From Bacteroidota bacterium (GTDB lineage: Bacteria; Bacteroidota; Bacteroidia; 2-12-FULL-35-15), in contig CANIQT010000001.1 in assembly GCA_947469885.1 (NCBI GenBank), positions 372,001 to 436,000 on the forward strand: a DNA stretch of 64,000 bases, read 5' to 3'. Below are positions 17,010 through 23,726 of the stretch, piece after piece; the stretch's first letter is position 1; each line of letters opens with the position of its first letter. The translations under genes were made by a program, and so were the position numbers. The notes beneath the pieces were generated by a model. It was not told the DNA's origin, made no database searches, and saw nothing but the letters and a program-made list of their open reading frames with translations.

Positions 17010-17017
17010 CAAACATA
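17010..17017 (-). promoter_or_regulatory. -7 promoter box for the Abi_2 transcript
   Basis: TATGTTTG on the minus strand fits TAnnTTTG exactly and lies in the 45-bp gap after hsdR plus the leader, so the Abi_2 gene can be transcribed separately from hsdR. No clear -33 TTG was seen at the usual distance. Confidence 0.5.
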
Positions 17018-17074
17018 CAATAAAAATCAATACGGTAAAAATATTTAACTAAAGTTTTTAACATCATAATGTTT

Positions 17075-19483
17075 CTATGCTATCTTATAAAGTTCATTTT
17101 CCAAATCCTTTACTGCCTCCATATATTTATCCTTACTTCCAAACTCCTTTATAATCTCCAATGGCGAACCTATCTCATCAAAAGGGTTTAATCTTAATAT
17201 ATCCATACTCTCAATGTTTTCAATCCCTTCATCGGCATATTTATCAAGCAATGCTTCCAAAACCTTTTTGCTTTGTTCGCCATATTTTGTAAAGTAGTTG
17301 CGTTTCTTTACATTGTTGGCTCTTTCTTTTCTGGTAAGTGGTGGTTGGTCATAAGTAACGTGGCAAATTAAATCAAACAAGTCTACTTTTTTATCCACTG
17401 CATCATATAAGGCTTCTACCAAAACGCCTTGTTGTTGCAGTTCTTCAATGATTGCTTCTTTGCGGTCGGTGGTTTTCCATTTCGTCAGGAAATCATTTAA
17501 AGAAGCGTAGTTGCCTTTTATTATTTCTTTGGTATGGTCTTTCAGGCTTACTGTTATTGGTCTGCCTTGCTGGTCGAAATACATTTCCCGACTAACTAAA
17601 ATAGAAACATCTACTCCATTAACATAAATCTTTTCTCTTTTTTTATTTCCATCATTTACCCAATTGCCTTTTAAATGCGAACCGTCAGGGTAACGTATTT
17701 TTGCTTTTTCAAAAACTATTATTTCTCCTGTTTCTTCATCGGCTACTGTTACGGTATCTTCCTCTTCTTCCAATACCACATAACCTAAATCTTCATCCTG
17801 TGTAACAGGTTTTATTCTTATTGGGTCACCATCAAAATCAGGTCGTGCAAACTGGTCAGTAGCATTACGGAAATCAAGGATGGTGAAATAGAGTTTGTTG
17901 TATTCTTCGTTAATACGAGTTCCTCTTCCTATTATCTGTTTGAATTTAGTAGTTGAATTGATGTTCGCATCAAGCACAATAACCTTGCACGTTTGGGCAT
18001 CTACACCAGTTGTCATTAATTCGGAGGTAGTAGCAATTACAGGGTATCTCTCTTCGGGATTAATAAAATTATCCAATTCACGTTTTCCCTCATCATTATC
18101 GCCTGTAATCTGCATAATGTATTTGTTGTTTTCATTAAACAAATCACCATTTAGTTTTATTAAAGCAGAGCGCATTCGTTCAGCGTGGTCAATATCTACA
18201 CAAAACACAATTGTTTTTGCAAAGCGGTCATATCCCTTTAAAAACTCTGTGAGTTTTTTTGCAACTAAATCAGTTCGCTCATCTACTACTATTGTCCTGT
18301 CAAAATCAGTGCGATTGTAAATCCTGTCTTCAACTGGTTTTCCTGCTTTATCTAAAAAACCTTTTGGTGGTCGCCATCCTTCCAAATCAATGTTTAAACC
18401 AACTCTTACTACTCTGTAGGGAGCAAGGAAACCATCGTCAATTCCCTGGCGCAATGAATATGTATAAATAGGGTCACCAAAATATTCAGAGTTACTTGTT
18501 TCTTCTGTTTCCTTTGGAGTAGCAGTTAAACCAATATGAGTAGCTTTTTTAAAGTAAGTTAAAATCTCTCTCCAACTGCTATCATCTTTCGCGCTTCCTC
18601 TGTGGCACTCGTCAATAATAATCAAATCAAAAAAATCTGGCGAAAATTCTTTATACACATTTGCATCTTCGTCAGTGCCCGATAATCCTTGGTAAAGCGC
18701 GAGGTATATTTCAAAACTTTTATCAATCTGACGGTGTTTTACTACAGTCATTTTATCTTTAAAATGTTTGAAATCATTTCTTCGTGTCTGGTCAATCAAT
18801 GCATTTCGGTCAGCTAAAAACAGAATTCTTTTTTTAGCACCCGCTTTCCATAAACGGTGAATAATTTGAAAAGCAGTATAGGTCTTTCCTGTTCCTGTAG
18901 CCATCACCAGCAATATACGGTTCACTCCTTTTGCAATTGCCTCCACTGTTCTGTTAATTGCTATCTGCTGATAGTATCTTGGTTTGCGGCCGGTACCATC
19001 AAAGAAATAATCCTGCTCAATTACCTTTTCAGAAGCAGGAGTAATAATACCCTTGTGCTTTTTATACTTCTCCCAAAGTAGCTCGGGAGATGGGAAATCA
19101 TCTAAAGATATTTCAGTTTCAATGTTTCCGTCAGCAGTTGTTTTATCGTGAAATAAAAAACCGTCACCATTACTACTAAATACAAAAGGAATGTCTAATG
19201 TTCTAGCATAATCTAGAGCCTGTTGTATTCCTGCCCTGATAGAATGATTGTTATCCTTCGCTTCTATAATAGCAATAGGAATATTTGGTTTGTAGTATAA
19301 TATATAATCGGCCCTTTTACGTGAACCTCTTGCTGTAAGTTTACCTTGCACATATATCTTTCCATCCGTAAAACTAACTTCTTCCAATACCTGCGTCAGT
19401 TTATCCCACTTCGCATTTTCCAATGCTGGTGTAATATACTTAGTACAAATATCTCGTTCGGATAAACTCTTTTTATCAATCAT
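17075..19483 (-). CDS. hsdR: Type I restriction-modification endonuclease/translocase HsdR (EcoEI-like)
   Basis: This 802-residue motor-nuclease subunit has an N-terminal PD-(D/E)xK nuclease with RADYILYY (D59) and IAIIEAKDN (E74, K76). The superfamily 2 helicase follows, with Walker A MATGTGKT (194-201), the DECH box in IIIDECHRG, motif III GLTATP and motif VI QIIGRGTR. A C-terminal helical region for binding the methylase follows. The length is that of the shorter EcoEI-type HsdR. It is the first gene of the defence operon. Its upstream region holds three inverted repeats and a -7 box. Confidence 0.95.
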   Translation of the reverse strand: MIDKKSLSERDICTKYITPALENAKWDKLTQVLEEVSFTDGKIYVQGKLTARGSRKRADYILYYKPNIPIAIIEAKDNNHSIRAGIQQALDYARTLDIPFVFSSNGDGFLFHDKTTADGNIETEISLDDFPSPELLWEKYKKHKGIITPASEKVIEQDYFFDGTGRKPRYYQQIAINRTVEAIAKGVNRILLVMATGTGKTYTAFQIIHRLWKAGAKKRILFLADRNALIDQTRRNDFKHFKDKMTVVKHRQIDKSFEIYLALYQGLSGTDEDANVYKEFSPDFFDLIIIDECHRGSAKDDSSWREILTYFKKATHIGLTATPKETEETSNSEYFGDPIYTYSLRQGIDDGFLAPYRVVRVGLNIDLEGWRPPKGFLDKAGKPVEDRIYNRTDFDRTIVVDERTDLVAKKLTEFLKGYDRFAKTIVFCVDIDHAERMRSALIKLNGDLFNENNKYIMQITGDNDEGKRELDNFINPEERYPVIATTSELMTTGVDAQTCKVIVLDANINSTTKFKQIIGRGTRINEEYNKLYFTILDFRNATDQFARPDFDGDPIRIKPVTQDEDLGYVVLEEEEDTVTVADEETGEIIVFEKAKIRYPDGSHLKGNWVNDGNKKREKIYVNGVDVSILVSREMYFDQQGRPITVSLKDHTKEIIKGNYASLNDFLTKWKTTDRKEAIIEELQQQGVLVEALYDAVDKKVDLFDLICHVTYDQPPLTRKERANNVKKRNYFTKYGEQSKKVLEALLDKYADEGIENIESMDILRLNPFDEIGSPLEIIKEFGSKDKYMEAVKDLENELYKIA

Positions 19484-19515
19484 ATAAAATGAAAGTTCAT
19501 TTTCTTATTAGTTTC

Positions 19516-19523
19516 CAAAAGTA
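19516..19523 (-). promoter_or_regulatory. -7 promoter box for hsdR
   Basis: TACTTTTG on the minus strand fits TAnnTTTG and lies 33 bp before the hsdR start codon. Confidence 0.5.
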
Positions 19524-19564
19524 ATATAAATTAGATTGAGGGGAAAAATAAATGTAAGTTTGAG

Positions 19565-19586
19565 TTGGTGGTGAAAACACCACCAA
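19565..19586. repeat. Inverted repeat upstream of hsdR (1)
   Basis: A perfect 9-bp stem TTGGTGGTG / CACCACCAA encloses a 4-nt AAAA loop, an unusually GC-rich hairpin for this region. There is no T-tract after it on either strand. Confidence 0.55.
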
Positions 19587-19599
19587 TGGCATTAAATTA

Positions 19600-19629
19600 T
19601 TTGAGAGTTGAAATTTTGCAACTCTCAAA
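19600..19629. repeat. Inverted repeat upstream of hsdR (2)
   Basis: A perfect 11-bp stem TTTGAGAGTTG / CAACTCTCAAA has an 8-nt loop. No U-tract follows on either strand, so it is more likely an operator or RNA structure than a terminator. Confidence 0.55.
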
Positions 19630-19704
19630 CACTTTAGGTTATTACCAAAACTCCTGAAAACACTCAATTGTTTTGAAAAAAACTACATTTATTATTTTTC
19701 ATTT

Positions 19705-19720
19705 TGACACTTAAGTGTCA
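19705..19720. repeat. 16-bp perfect palindrome upstream of hsdR (3)
   Basis: TGACACTTAAGTGTCA is perfectly palindromic with no loop, the form expected of a dimeric regulator site. The AAGTGTC half-site recurs at 19780. Confidence 0.5.
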
Positions 19721-19866
19721 CGCTTTTTTACTTTTATTTGTGTATATGGCCCAGATTATCGTTTTGAAGGTCATATATAAAGTGTCCCGCAAAAAATTTA
19801 ACATATTCCATTGGGAGTACGACTTAATTAAATACAGGCCTATATTCTGCCCCTCCTAAAAAAAAA

Positions 19867-19898
19867 GCCCCCCTTTGTGTAGGCAAAGGAGGGATTTT
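19867..19898 (-). terminator. Terminator after the helical/FN3-like protein gene
   Basis: The stem CCCCCCTTTG / CAAAGGAGGG with a 6-nt loop is flanked on the minus strand by a long T run (and by a short one on the plus strand). It lies 47 bp downstream of the stop at 19945. Confidence 0.8.
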
Positions 19899-19944
19899 TC
19901 AATTTCCAGTTTCGTTAAGTGCTTCGAAACCTAAGGCACACTAT

Positions 19945-20559
19945 CTACGGAATAACAATGTTGATTATTGTACTCCACGGATGAGTTCCGTTTTTATCGA
20001 CATACGTTACTCTAAAATAGTAACGTTTGCCACTTGTTAGTCCGGTAGGTTTAAAGCTGGCTTTGGTGCCAACATACAACGTTACCCAACTAAGGTCATC
20101 GGAAGGAGTAAGCGAAAACTGAAACTGGAAAGTTCCTCTTTTCACAGCTTTTGTTCTCAACATCGCTTCTCCCGGCACAGCACCATCAATTTTAACTCTA
20201 AAATCGTTTGGTGGTAAAACAGCCACACGCTTAACTCTCATTCCAGCACTTAAAATCGTTTCCGAAGCAGTGCTTACCTCCAAATTTGCGATGGTTTCTA
20301 CATACCCACCCAAACTAATGGTTGAAAGTTCCAAGATGTTGCGGAATACCCGAACCGTTGCTGTTTTCAACGGTCCGCCAGCAGTAGCTGCCATTGCATC
20401 CGACATATTCACAATGTCTGCAAGATAGCTCACCAAGCTTGGACTTGGTGTAATAAATCGTAAGTTACCAGTCATCGCACTATGTATGGCGCGGGCTAAC
20501 GCAATCAGTTGGGAGTTACTTAATTTTTTCAGTCCCAACACTACAATAAATCGTATCAT
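19945..20559 (-). CDS. Helical domain + fibronectin III-like protein, array-associated (1)
   Basis: This 204-residue protein has no signal peptide. The N-terminal half is helical (KLSNSQLIALARAIHSAMTGN, FITPSPSL, and a GGYVETIANLE segment near residue 86). The C-terminal half is a beta sandwich ending KRYYFRVTYVDKNGTHPWS, as in an FN3 domain. Proteins of this layout are frequent in Bacteroidota, but I know of no assigned role. The start at 20559 (MIRFIVV) is preferred over an extension to 20589. A 21-bp tandem array lies about 140 bp upstream. The protein at 38687-39415 has a similar layout and its own array. Confidence 0.7.
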   Translation of the reverse strand: MIRFIVVLGLKKLSNSQLIALARAIHSAMTGNLRFITPSPSLVSYLADIVNMSDAMAATAGGPLKTATVRVFRNILELSTISLGGYVETIANLEVSTASETILSAGMRVKRVAVLPPNDFRVKIDGAVPGEAMLRTKAVKRGTFQFQFSLTPSDDLSWVTLYVGTKASFKPTGLTSGKRYYFRVTYVDKNGTHPWSTIINIVIP

Positions 20560-20695
20560 AGTTTTTTGATTTATTTTGTCTCCTCCCATCTCCCTCCGGC
20601 TACGCGAAAATGAGATTCAACGTTATTTTTTTTATTTAATTGTATGCCGGACTATCTTTTACTGTCTTTTTACTGTTTTATGTACTTTATCTGTT

Positions 20696-21073
20696 GATTC
20701 TTCCACCTTTCCTGTCGTTTCTTCCACATTTCCTATCGTTTCTTCCACCTTTCCTATTGATTCTTCCACCTTTCTTATTGGTTCTTCCACCTTTCCTGTA
20801 GATTCTTCCACCTTTCCTATTGATTCATCCACCTTTCCTATCGTTTCTTCCACCTTTCCTATCGATTCTTCCACCTTTCCTATTAATTCTTCCACCTTTC
20901 CTATTGGTTCTTCCACCTTTCCTATTGGTTCTTCCACCTTTCCTATCGTTTCTTCCACCTTTCCTATTGGTTCATCCACCTTTCCTATTGATTCTTCCAC
21001 CTTATCAATGGTTTCTTCCACCTTTCCTATTGTATCGTCCACCTTTCCTATTGATTCGTCCACTTAATCTATT
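20696..21073. repeat. 21-bp tandem array 1 (18 units)
   Basis: There are eighteen head-to-tail units of exactly 21 bp. The core TTCTTCCACCTTTCCTAT is nearly invariant. Variation is concentrated at unit position 2 (A, T or G) and position 21 (T, C, A or G), with rare changes at positions 1, 3 and 6. The last unit degenerates. On the minus strand the array stays open for 134 codons (20659-21063) as a 7-residue repeat E-E-[S/T/P/L]-I-G-K-V with a coiled-coil-like I/V spacing. Two plus-strand frames are open as well, so openness alone does not prove a protein. The array sits upstream of the helical/FN3-like gene. Confidence 0.95.
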
Positions 21074-21409
21074 AATAAATTCACGATTTCCATTCATTTC
21101 CCACGAATGTCTGTAATGTTTATGATTTTTACGAAACATAATTTCGAGTAGTTCGTTAAAAAAACACGCTTGTTCCTTCACCCGCAAAGGTCTTGGTTCG
21201 TTTTGTAACTTTTGTTCTTTTTCGGTTTCACTTTCCAGAACAAAATTGTTTGATTTCAAAAAATCATACAATAGTTTTTCTGTTCTAAAGTATTCGGTAA
21301 TAAAAACTCCTAATGCTTCTTTGGGTTCAGTTAATTTTTTCCATTCCTGTTTCAAATAATCCACAAGGTCATCATCTTGTTGATTATTGATATAATTGAA
21401 ATTTTTCAC
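21005..21409 (-). CDS. Small protein of unknown function whose end runs into array 1
   Basis: This 134-residue frame starts at a GTG at 21409. The first 110 residues are non-repetitive, charged and helical (EYFRTEKLLYDFLKSNNFVLESE), which looks like real coding sequence. The last 20 residues (GRINRKGGRYNRKGGRNH) are array 1 read in a different frame from the E-E-S-I-G-K-V reading. The array may have replaced the original 3' end, or the short basic tail is native. No family is recognised. It lies between the LytTR gene and the array on the same strand. Confidence 0.45.
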   Translation of the reverse strand: MKNFNYINNQQDDDLVDYLKQEWKKLTEPKEALGVFITEYFRTEKLLYDFLKSNNFVLESETEKEQKLQNEPRPLRVKEQACFFNELLEIMFRKNHKHYRHSWEMNGNREFINRLSGRINRKGGRYNRKGGRNH

Positions 21410-21578
21410 GACTCTTTGTTTTTTAGTTCAACTTCAGAAATCATCTTAATGGATTTCCTGATACAAAGGTCGGGAGATAAAAAGCGCCCTTTGGAATTAT
21501 TGTTTAAACGCGGAAATTTTCGGATAACTGCGGAATTATGGGGGTCAGCTGCGGAAGAGTTTTAGTAAAAATGAGGTT

Positions 21579-22004
21579 CTACTTAAAAAATCTTCTTTTT
21601 ATTTTAAGAAAAAATTCAATAAATCTGACAGCTCTTTTTTCAGCAACTTTTAAAACTACACCATTTTCCATTTCTAAATGAAATTCCTTTTTAAAATACT
21701 CTTTGCATTGATTTCCATTAACAGCGCAATTATCGTGAATTCTGAAAAATGTTTGGGAAGGCAACATTTTCATTGTTTCACTCATTGATTTTATGATTAT
21801 AATTTTAGAATGGTCTAGCAAGTGAAATGTAGTGTAATCGCCTTCCACATCAAGGTAATTTATTTCTCCTGTTACTACAAATACAAAACTTTCTTTGGTT
21901 GGAAAAGGAATTTTTTCTAATTGATTGGTGCTGTATATTCTTGTAATATACTTTTTACCACCTGTTTGTTCTGCTTTATTAGCAGCACTTTCTGACGGGT
22001 CCAT
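21579..22004 (-). CDS. LytTR-domain DNA-binding regulator
   Basis: This 141-residue protein is almost entirely a LytTR domain: the start GEINYLDVEGDYTTFHLLDHS, then SMSETMKMLPSQTFFRIHDNCAVNGN, the conserved core containing F-x-R-I-H and V-N. No receiver domain is present, so it is an orphan LytTR regulator. The ATG at 22004 gives a compact protein; a TTG at 22079 would add 25 residues of doubtful sequence. LytTR proteins bind pairs of direct repeats spaced about two helical turns apart (established for AgrA, ComE and relatives). A 21-bp array begins about 500 bp downstream. Confidence 0.82.
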   Translation of the reverse strand: MDPSESAANKAEQTGGKKYITRIYSTNQLEKIPFPTKESFVFVVTGEINYLDVEGDYTTFHLLDHSKIIIIKSMSETMKMLPSQTFFRIHDNCAVNGNQCKEYFKKEFHLEMENGVVLKVAEKRAVRFIEFFLKIKRRFFK

Positions 22005-22199
22005 TGATAAAGGTTTTAAATTTCTAACGCAATTCACACGTTGTGATTTGCTGGTACTAATTACTAATTTGGCTAACAAAAAAAATTAAATCAGTAGTAG
22101 AAATTTATCAATGGCAATGGGGTTTTAGTTTATAATTTATGCTGTATGTGTTAATTCTATTACAAAATTAAGAGAATGATTTTAGAAAAACAAATAAAT

Positions 22200-22217
22200 G
22201 AGGAAAATATTTTCCTC
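22200..22217. repeat. 18-bp perfect palindrome upstream of the LytTR gene
   Basis: GAGGAAAATATTTTCCTC is perfectly palindromic. It lies about 200 bp upstream of the LytTR ATG and 186 bp upstream of the divergent methyltransferase gene, in a 400-bp gap without a gene. Confidence 0.45.
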
Positions 22218-22255
22218 CTAAGGGGCTCCTTTGCCCTTTTGGAAGTCCTTTTATT

Positions 22256-22285
22256 CCTTTGCGCTCTTTGCGTCTTTGCGAGAAA
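22256..22285. repeat. CTTTGCG direct repeat element
   Basis: Three direct copies of CTTTGCG spaced 8-9 bp apart end in AGAAA. Similar CTTTGCGTCTTTGCG strings occur as dispersed intergenic elements in many bacteria (recollection). Only one copy was noticed in this window. Confidence 0.5.
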
Positions 22286-22323
22286 TAATTCCATTTTCAA
22301 ATTTTCAAATCGCCCTCACCAAT

Positions 22324-22373
22324 CAACTAATGACTAATGACTAATGAACTAATGACTAATGTACCAATGAACT
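22324..22373. repeat. 7-bp-period degenerate repeat (CTAATGA family)
   Basis: About seven units of CTAATGA-like heptamers, with one-base slips, end 5 bp before the -7 box of the THUMP methyltransferase gene, so the repeat occupies the -33 region of that promoter. Confidence 0.8.
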
Positions 22374-22378
22374 ATTCT

Positions 22379-22386
22379 TATCTTTG
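22379..22386 (+). promoter_or_regulatory. -7 promoter box for the THUMP methyltransferase gene
   Basis: TATCTTTG fits TAnnTTTG and lies 16 bp before the GTG start at 22403. The usual -33 TTG is missing, because that position is taken by a heptamer repeat. Confidence 0.6.
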
Positions 22387-22402
22387 CACAAAATAAAACA
22401 AA

Positions 22403-23602
22403 GTGATAGAAGAAACCGAATTTAAAATGATTGCCAAAACCAGCTTTGGTTTGGAAGAAGTACTGATGCAGGAGTTGAATAAACTGGGAGCAAAGGATGT
22501 GGAAGAGCATAACCGTGCCGTTAGTTTTACAGGCGATAAAGGTTTTATGTACAAAGCAAATTTATGTTTGCGAACGGCATTACGAATATTGGTTCCTTTT
22601 CACACCTTTAAAGTGACGGATGAAAAATCGTTTTACAATTCGATGCAGGAAATCAATTGGGAAGAGTATATGGATGTGACCGATACACTTGCCATTGATA
22701 CAGTGTTGAATACCGATTTATTTACTCATTCTCAATACCTTTCTCAAAAAGCAAAAGATGCTATAGTGGACCAGTTCAGGGCAAAGCACGGAGAGCGACC
22801 ATCGGTGGATTTGGATAAACCAACCGTGAGAATTAACATACATATATATATAGATACCTGCACCCTTTCATTTGATAGTTCGGGCGAATCGCTGCACAAG
22901 CGGGGTTACAGGGATAAAACTAACTTGGCTCCCATTAATGAAGTGCTTGCTGCGGGTTTGGTATTGTTAACCGGTTGGGACAAACGCACTAATTTTATTG
23001 ACCCTATGTGTGGTTCGGGTACCATATTGATAGAAGCAGCTTTGATTGCAAATAATATTCCTCCCGGATATTACCGCGAAGATTATGGATTTGAGCGTTG
23101 GAAAAAAATGATGCCTTATGATGAAGAATTGTGGAACACTATATTTGATGGGGCTGTAAACAGAATCACCGACCACAAGCAGGTTATTTTGGGAGGAGAG
23201 ATTTCGCCCAACGTGGCTAAAAAAGCCAAAGAAAATATTAAACTTGCCAAGGTGGATGATGTGGTGTCGATAAAAGTATGCGACATGAAAGATTTTGAAG
23301 TGCCTGCCGGAAGAGGCGTGGTTATTATCAATCCGCCTTATGGCGAAAGGATGGATAAAGATAATATTGGAGAACTTTATAAAATGATGGGTGATACATT
23401 CAAGAAAAATTTTGGAGGATACGACTGCTGGATATTAAGTTCCAACATGGAAGCCTTTAAAAATGTAGGTTTGCGACCCTCACGCAAAATTGCTTTGTTT
23501 AACGGACCATTAGAATGTAGGTTTATGAAATACGAAATGTATCAGGGAACTAAGCGGGTACACAAACTGGAAGAAGGATATAAAAAAAAGATAAAAGAAT
23601 AA
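22403..23602 (+). CDS. THUMP-domain rRNA guanine-N2 methyltransferase (RlmL/YpsC-like)
   Basis: This 399-residue protein has an N-terminal ferredoxin-like/THUMP region (residues 1-160) and a Rossmann methyltransferase with the SAM motif DPMCGSGTILIEAA and the catalytic motif NPPYGER, typical of enzymes that methylate guanine N2 in 23S rRNA (RlmL or YpsC type). The single methyltransferase domain makes it the short form rather than the RlmL-RlmK fusion of enterobacteria. A GTG start at 22403 is used, since homologues carry a few residues before MIAKTSFGLE; an ATG 8 codons later is possible. Confidence 0.88.
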   Translation: MIEETEFKMIAKTSFGLEEVLMQELNKLGAKDVEEHNRAVSFTGDKGFMYKANLCLRTALRILVPFHTFKVTDEKSFYNSMQEINWEEYMDVTDTLAIDTVLNTDLFTHSQYLSQKAKDAIVDQFRAKHGERPSVDLDKPTVRINIHIYIDTCTLSFDSSGESLHKRGYRDKTNLAPINEVLAAGLVLLTGWDKRTNFIDPMCGSGTILIEAALIANNIPPGYYREDYGFERWKKMMPYDEELWNTIFDGAVNRITDHKQVILGGEISPNVAKKAKENIKLAKVDDVVSIKVCDMKDFEVPAGRGVVIINPPYGERMDKDNIGELYKMMGDTFKKNFGGYDCWILSSNMEAFKNVGLRPSRKIALFNGPLECRFMKYEMYQGTKRVHKLEEGYKKKIKE

Positions 23603-23625
23603 TGTGTTATCAACGAACTAATGAT

Positions 23626-23706
23626 GGTTACCAATAAACGAATAAAAACTAATTTACGAAATGAACATAGTTTAGTAAATTCGTTTTTATTCGTTTATTA
23701 GTAACC
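23626..23706. repeat. Large inverted repeat between the THUMP gene and pfkA
   Basis: Two 32-nt arms (23626-23657 and 23675-23706) are inverted copies with only two mismatches, around a 17-nt loop. The arms begin GGTTACCAATAAACG and end in its complement. The element is very AT-rich and fills most of the 124-bp gap. No T-tract follows. It may be a mobile palindromic element or a transcript hairpin. Confidence 0.75.
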
Positions 23707-23726
23707 GGTAACCGTAAAATATACGT

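Larger units (their letters stand above)
19484..19866. other. Intergenic region upstream of hsdR with clustered dyads
   Basis: No gene is supported here. The 380 bp hold a -7 box, three inverted repeats (listed separately) and an 11-nt direct repeat AAGTGTCNCGC at 19713-19723 and 19780-19790. The second half looks like former coding or mobile DNA but gives no recognisable protein. Confidence 0.5.

Noticed and set aside
20659..21063. Minus-strand 134-codon heptad protein E-E-x-I-G-K-V as a real coiled-coil gene
   Set aside because: Not called as a CDS. Third codon positions are frozen and the variable codon changes non-synonymously, which argues for DNA-level constraint. Kept as a repeat with the reading noted.
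20696..21073. CRISPR array
   Set aside because: The units are contiguous with no unique spacers, and the period is too short. There are no cas genes in the window.
20576..21116. Plus-strand frames over array 1 (SSTFPID and PPFLL repeats)
   Set aside because: A 21-bp unit without stops opens several frames at once. They contain no sequence outside the repeat that looks coding.
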